In this document: one piece after another, positions 41,964 through 47,756 of the stretch | Numbering within the stretch: the first letter of the stretch is position 1 | Layout of the letters: each line of letters opens with the position of its first letter | NCBI RefSeq assembly: GCF_001815935.1 | Contig: NZ_KV823395.1 | Coordinates: 1-47,756 of the forward strand | Direction of reading: 5' to 3' | DNA: 47,756 bases | From: Corynebacterium sp. HMSC04H06 | Lineage (GTDB): Bacteria; Actinomycetota; Actinomycetes; Mycobacteriales; Mycobacteriaceae | Notes under the pieces: generated by a model | The model's database searches: none | The model's input: the letters and a program-made list of their open reading frames with translations, nothing else | Told to the model about the DNA's origin: nothing | Program-made: the position numbers and the translations under genes

Positions 41964-42353
41964 TTAGATACCGTTGGCGGCGGCGTAGTCGGCGGCGCTC
42001 ATCAGCTCGCCGGCCTCGGAGACCTCGACCTCGAAGAGCCAGCCGTCGCCGAAGGGATCGTTGTTGATGACGGAGTAGTCATCGTGCACGCCCTCATTCA
42101 CGGCGGTCACGGTGCCGGTGACCGGAGCGAACAGGTCGGAGACGGACTTGGTGGACTCGACCTCGCCGCAGGAGTCGCCCGCAGTGATGGAGTCGCCGAC
42201 GGCAGGCAGCTCGGCGAAGACGACCTCGCCCAGGCGCTCAGTGGCGACCGAGGTGATGCCCACGCGGACGGTCTTGCCCACGACGTCGTCCGGAGCGGCA
42301 GCCAGCCACTCGTGGTCCTCGGAGTAGGAGTAGTTATCAGGCAGGTTGGCCAT
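41964..42353 (-). CDS. gcvH: Glycine cleavage system H protein
   Basis: GcvH (129 residues) is the lipoyl carrier that shuttles the aminomethyl group between P, T and L proteins. The lipoylated lysine is Lys69 in EVESTKSVSDL, and the N-terminal YSEDHEWL is typical. AGAAAGGA lies about 8 nt before the ATG. It follows gcvT after 57 bp and lies 173 bp upstream of lipB. No gene for the L protein (dihydrolipoamide dehydrogenase) lies in the window. Confidence 0.96.
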   Translation of the reverse strand: MANLPDNYSYSEDHEWLAAAPDDVVGKTVRVGITSVATERLGEVVFAELPAVGDSITAGDSCGEVESTKSVSDLFAPVTGTVTAVNEGVHDDYSVINNDPFGDGWLFEVEVSEAGELMSAADYAAANGI

Positions 42354-42410
42354 GGGTAAAAGTCCTTTCTGAAAGGATCGGGCGTTATCGAGCTTTATCT
42401 TAGAACGGTT

Positions 42411-43523
42411 TTACTTGTCCCGCTTGTAAAACGGCAAGGCCGTTACGGTGAATGGGTAGCGCTTGCCGCGGATGTCGACCTCGACCTCGGCGCCGGGCTC
42501 CAGGCCCGCGGAGGTATCCAGCAGCGCCAGGGCGACCGGGTGGCCCAGCGTGGGGGAGGGCTGGCCGGAGGTCACGGTGCCCACGTGGGTATCTCCCACG
42601 TAGACCTCGGCGCCGGAGCGGGCCGCGCGGCGCTGGGAAGACTCCAGGCCGGTGATGACCTGCTGCGGGCCCTCGGCGGCGCGCGCCCGCATGGTTTTCG
42701 CGCCCACGAAGTCCGCTTCCTTTTTGGCGAAGGCGCGGGACATGCCGGCCTCGACCGGGGTGATATCCCGGGACAGCTCGTTGCCGTAGAGCGGCATGCC
42801 GGCCTCCAGGCGCAGGGAGTCGCGCGCAGCCAGGCCGCAGGGCTTGATGCCGTATTCCTCGCCGGCGCGCAGGAGCTCGTTCCACAGCTCCGGGGCGTCC
42901 GCGTTGTAGACGATGAGCTCGAAGCCGTCCTCGCCGGTGTAGCCGGTGCGGGCGACGATGGCGAACTTGCGGGCCACCTTGCCCATGGTGGCGGCGTAGT
43001 AGCCGAGCTCATAGACAGCGTCCTGCTTATTGTCCTCGACCAGCGGGACGAGGATCTCGGCAGCCTTCGGGCCCTGGACGGCGATCATCGCCACGTCCTG
43101 AGACTCGTTTTTGAGTTGCACGTCGAAGTCTTTCGCGCGCTCCTGGAAGGCCTCCCAGACGGCCTGGGTGTTGCCGGCGTTCGGCACCACCAGGAATTTC
43201 TCCTCCTCGAAGCGGTAGGAGATGAGGTCGTCGATGATGCCGCCGTCTTCGGCGGCGACCATGGAGTACTTGGCCTTGCCCACTTTGACGGTTTCCAGGT
43301 TGGAGATGAGCGCGTAGGACAGGAACTTGGCCGCGTCCGGGCCGGTGACCCAGATTTCGCCCATGTGCGACAGGTCGAACAGCCCGGCGGCCTCGCGCAC
43401 GGCGCGGTGCTCGTCCAGCTCGTTGGCGTACTTCAGCGGCATGTTCCACGGTCCGAAGGCGGTGAAGGTGGCGCCGAGCTTCTCGTGCTCAGCATGCAGC
43501 GGGGAATTGCTTAGTTCGGACAT
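42411..43523 (-). CDS. gcvT: Glycine cleavage system T protein (aminomethyltransferase)
   Basis: GcvT (370 residues) passes the methylene group from GcvH to tetrahydrofolate, releasing ammonia. It shows the N-terminal LFDLSHMGEIWVTGPDA region, RTGYTGEDGFEL near 193 (folate-site Asp/Glu) and GLAARDSLRLEAGMPLYG near 235. Its ATG follows the gcvP TAA with no gap, and AAGGAG lies inside the end of gcvP, so translational coupling is likely. Confidence 0.96.
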   Translation of the reverse strand: MSELSNSPLHAEHEKLGATFTAFGPWNMPLKYANELDEHRAVREAAGLFDLSHMGEIWVTGPDAAKFLSYALISNLETVKVGKAKYSMVAAEDGGIIDDLISYRFEEEKFLVVPNAGNTQAVWEAFQERAKDFDVQLKNESQDVAMIAVQGPKAAEILVPLVEDNKQDAVYELGYYAATMGKVARKFAIVARTGYTGEDGFELIVYNADAPELWNELLRAGEEYGIKPCGLAARDSLRLEAGMPLYGNELSRDITPVEAGMSRAFAKKEADFVGAKTMRARAAEGPQQVITGLESSQRRAARSGAEVYVGDTHVGTVTSGQPSPTLGHPVALALLDTSAGLEPGAEVEVDIRGKRYPFTVTALPFYKRDK

Positions 43524-46379
<2,856 letters not shown>

Positions 46380-46426
46380 TAGCGTTACTCCTTGATTGGG
46401 TAGGCAAAACGGCCATACGGAACACC

Positions 46427-46432
46427 AGTATA
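46427..46432 (-). promoter_or_regulatory. Probable gcvP promoter -10
   Basis: TATACT on the minus strand lies 47 bp before the gcvP ATG and is the best -10 in the region. The -35 area is GC-rich and gives no good match. Confidence 0.45.
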
Positions 46433-46613
46433 TTGTTGCGCGCCGCACCCCCGGGCCTTTTTCACCCCCAACCACAGCGCGTTAAATACGCCTCGCCACG
46501 CCTCGGGGACGTCGGCCCCGCGTGCGGGGGTTAGTGACATCTCCAACTGGACCAAAACACTGTGACCAAATCTGCCCCACAAGGGGGTCGCGGGGGTAGT
46601 TGGCCAAAGACGA
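46433..46613. other. Intergenic region between gcvP and the E2 gene
   Basis: Upstream of the gcvP -10 I see only a CCCCGC/GCGGGG stem near 46517-46530 and no gene. I looked for a glycine riboswitch on the minus strand and did not recognise its conserved core. Confidence 0.4.
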
Positions 46614-46661
46614 AGCCCCCGTTGCCTTTCCCTAAAGTCATAGGAAAAGACAACGGGGGCT
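46614..46661 (-). terminator. Terminator after the E2 gene
   Basis: AGCCCCCGTTG (46614-46624) pairs with CAACGGGGGCT (46651-46661), and an inner CTTTCC/GGAAAAG extends the stem. It lies about 50 bp past the E2 stop on the minus strand and is followed by TTCGTCTTTGG. Confidence 0.65.
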
Positions 46662-46709
46662 CGGGCCGGCCCGGTAAGGCCGGCGACTCAAGGCCACGTC
46701 TTAGCTGGC

Positions 46710-47756
46710 TTAGAGAGCCAGGTCAGACTCGAAGTCCGCGGTCTCCAGGCGGTCCTTGATGGTGGTGATGAAGCGGCCCGCGTCAGCACCGTCGACCACC
46801 TGGTGGTCGTAGGTGAACGGCAGGTAGCACATCTGGCGGATGGCGATGGCGTCCTGGCCGTCGTCATTGACGACTACCGGGCGCTTGGTGATGGCCGCGG
46901 TGCCCAGGATGCCGGCCTGCGGCGGAACCAGGATCGGGGTGTCCAGTAGGGCGCCCTCGGAGCCGATGTTGGTCACGGTGAAGGTAGCACCGGTCAGATC
47001 GTTCGGCTTCAGCTTGTTGTTGCGGGCCTTGTCGGCCAGCTCGGCGATAGCCTGGGCGATCTCCGGCAGGGTCTTGTCCTGCGCCTTGTGGATGACCGGG
47101 GTGAGCAGGCCGCGCGGGGTGTCCACGGCGATGGCCACGTTCACGTCCGCGTGGTAGGTCATCTCCTTGGTCTCCGGGTTATAGGAGGCGTTGACGTTCG
47201 GGTGGGAGACCAGCGCCTCGACGGTGGCCTTCACGATGAACGGCAGGTAGGACAGGTTGGCGCCGTACTTGTCGATGAACGCCTGCTTGTTCTTCTTGCG
47301 CATGTCGGCCACCGCGGTGACGTCGACTTCCTGCACGTGGGTCAGCTGCGCGGAAATCTGCAGGGCCTCGACCATCTTGGAGGCGGTGATCTCGCGGATG
47401 CGGTTGACCTTCTGGGTGGTGCCGATGAGCTCCTGCTTCTCCGGATCCACGGACTTGGTGGACCAGTTGGCGCGCTCGCCGGACTTGCCGGAGGCAGCCT
47501 TGTCGGAGCCGGACTTCGGGGCCTCGCCCTCGCCGGCAGCAGCCAGCACGTCCTGCTTGCGGATGCGGCCGCCGACGCCGGTGCCTTCCACGGAGTTCAG
47601 GTCAACGCCGTGCTTGTCAGCCAGCTTGCGCACCAGCGGGGTCACGTACGGGACGTTGTCGCCGTTGTTGACCTTCGCGGAGGTGTTCTTAGCCGCGGAC
47701 TCGTCCTTCTTCGGGGACTCTTCCTTCTTTTCTTCCTTCTTCGGCTCTTCGGCCTT
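46710..47756 (-). CDS. sucB: Dihydrolipoamide acyltransferase E2 (partial, cut by window end)
   Basis: Only the C-terminal 348 residues are in the window; the frame runs open past 47756 with no start needed. A Lys/Glu/Pro-rich linker (about 47680-47756) leads into the peripheral subunit-binding domain (VTPLVRKLADKHGVDLNSVE, VGGRIRKQDVL) and the catalytic acyltransferase core with the HxxxDG motif in YDHQVVDGADAGRF. E2 transfers acyl groups to CoA in 2-oxoacid dehydrogenases. In C. glutamicum one E2, called aceF or sucB and encoded next to lipBA, serves both pyruvate and 2-oxoglutarate dehydrogenase; the same dual use is inferred here. Confidence 0.92.
   Translation of the reverse strand, partial: KAEEPKKEEKKEESPKKDESAAKNTSAKVNNGDNVPYVTPLVRKLADKHGVDLNSVEGTGVGGRIRKQDVLAAAGEGEAPKSGSDKAASGKSGERANWSTKSVDPEKQELIGTTQKVNRIREITASKMVEALQISAQLTHVQEVDVTAVADMRKKNKQAFIDKYGANLSYLPFIVKATVEALVSHPNVNASYNPETKEMTYHADVNVAIAVDTPRGLLTPVIHKAQDKTLPEIAQAIAELADKARNNKLKPNDLTGATFTVTNIGSEGALLDTPILVPPQAGILGTAAITKRPVVVNDDGQDAIAIRQMCYLPFTYDHQVVDGADAGRFITTIKDRLETADFESDLAL

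Noticed and set aside
46380..46613. Glycine riboswitch upstream of gcvP
   Set aside because: The conserved glycine aptamer core was not recognisable on the minus strand. A covariance-model search would be decisive.

Overview
The window looks like chromosomal DNA of a high-GC Corynebacterium. The gene order (glnA2-glnE, an aceF/sucB-type E2 near lipB-lipA, glnA with an AmtR-type operator, an actinobacterial RNase P RNA, a fused RNase H/phosphatase) and the closeness of GlnA to my memory of the C. glutamicum protein support this. No species can be named from sequence alone.

Left core (1-26224), ordinary housekeeping: a SURF1 protein and a low-molecular-weight tyrosine phosphatase (minus strand); then Nif3-like protein, zinc-ribbon protein, RNase H/phosphatase, rnpB and an RNB ribonuclease (plus). 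Next come a GHMP (galactokinase-like) kinase, a CYTH-CHAD protein and a DUF2786 protein (minus), glnA2 and glnE (plus), small hypotheticals, an AAA ATPase, an MFS transporter, thrC, an exported S1-type serine protease, a NUDIX hydrolase, a frameshifted gene, and a large exonuclease with TerB-like, BRCT, HhH and sigma-4-like segments.

Accessory island (about 26225-35650): visibly lower GC and full of mobile DNA. It holds an ABC-F ATPase behind a short upstream ORF and a strong hairpin, an IS3-family element, a decayed IS256-family transposase, a two-gene DUF2188 unit with several hairpins upstream, a cluster of DnaA-box-like repeats, a second IS3-family element, and an overlapping pair encoding an AAA/ABC-type ATPase and a TOPRIM-like protein. 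That pair is the best candidate for an undescribed (probably anti-phage) system.

Right core (35654-47756): a class III-type sirtuin, glnA with its operator, an RDD membrane protein, a DUF4191 protein, then a lipoate/glycine cluster on the minus strand: E2 acyltransferase (cut by the window end), gcvP-gcvT-gcvH, lipB, lipA. LipB and LipA make the lipoyl group that GcvH and the E2 carry. GlnE adenylylates GlnA, whose target tyrosine is present; GlnA2 lacks it. Many genes have a -10-like hexamer 6-8 nt before the start codon and no clear Shine-Dalgarno, suggesting widespread leaderless transcripts.
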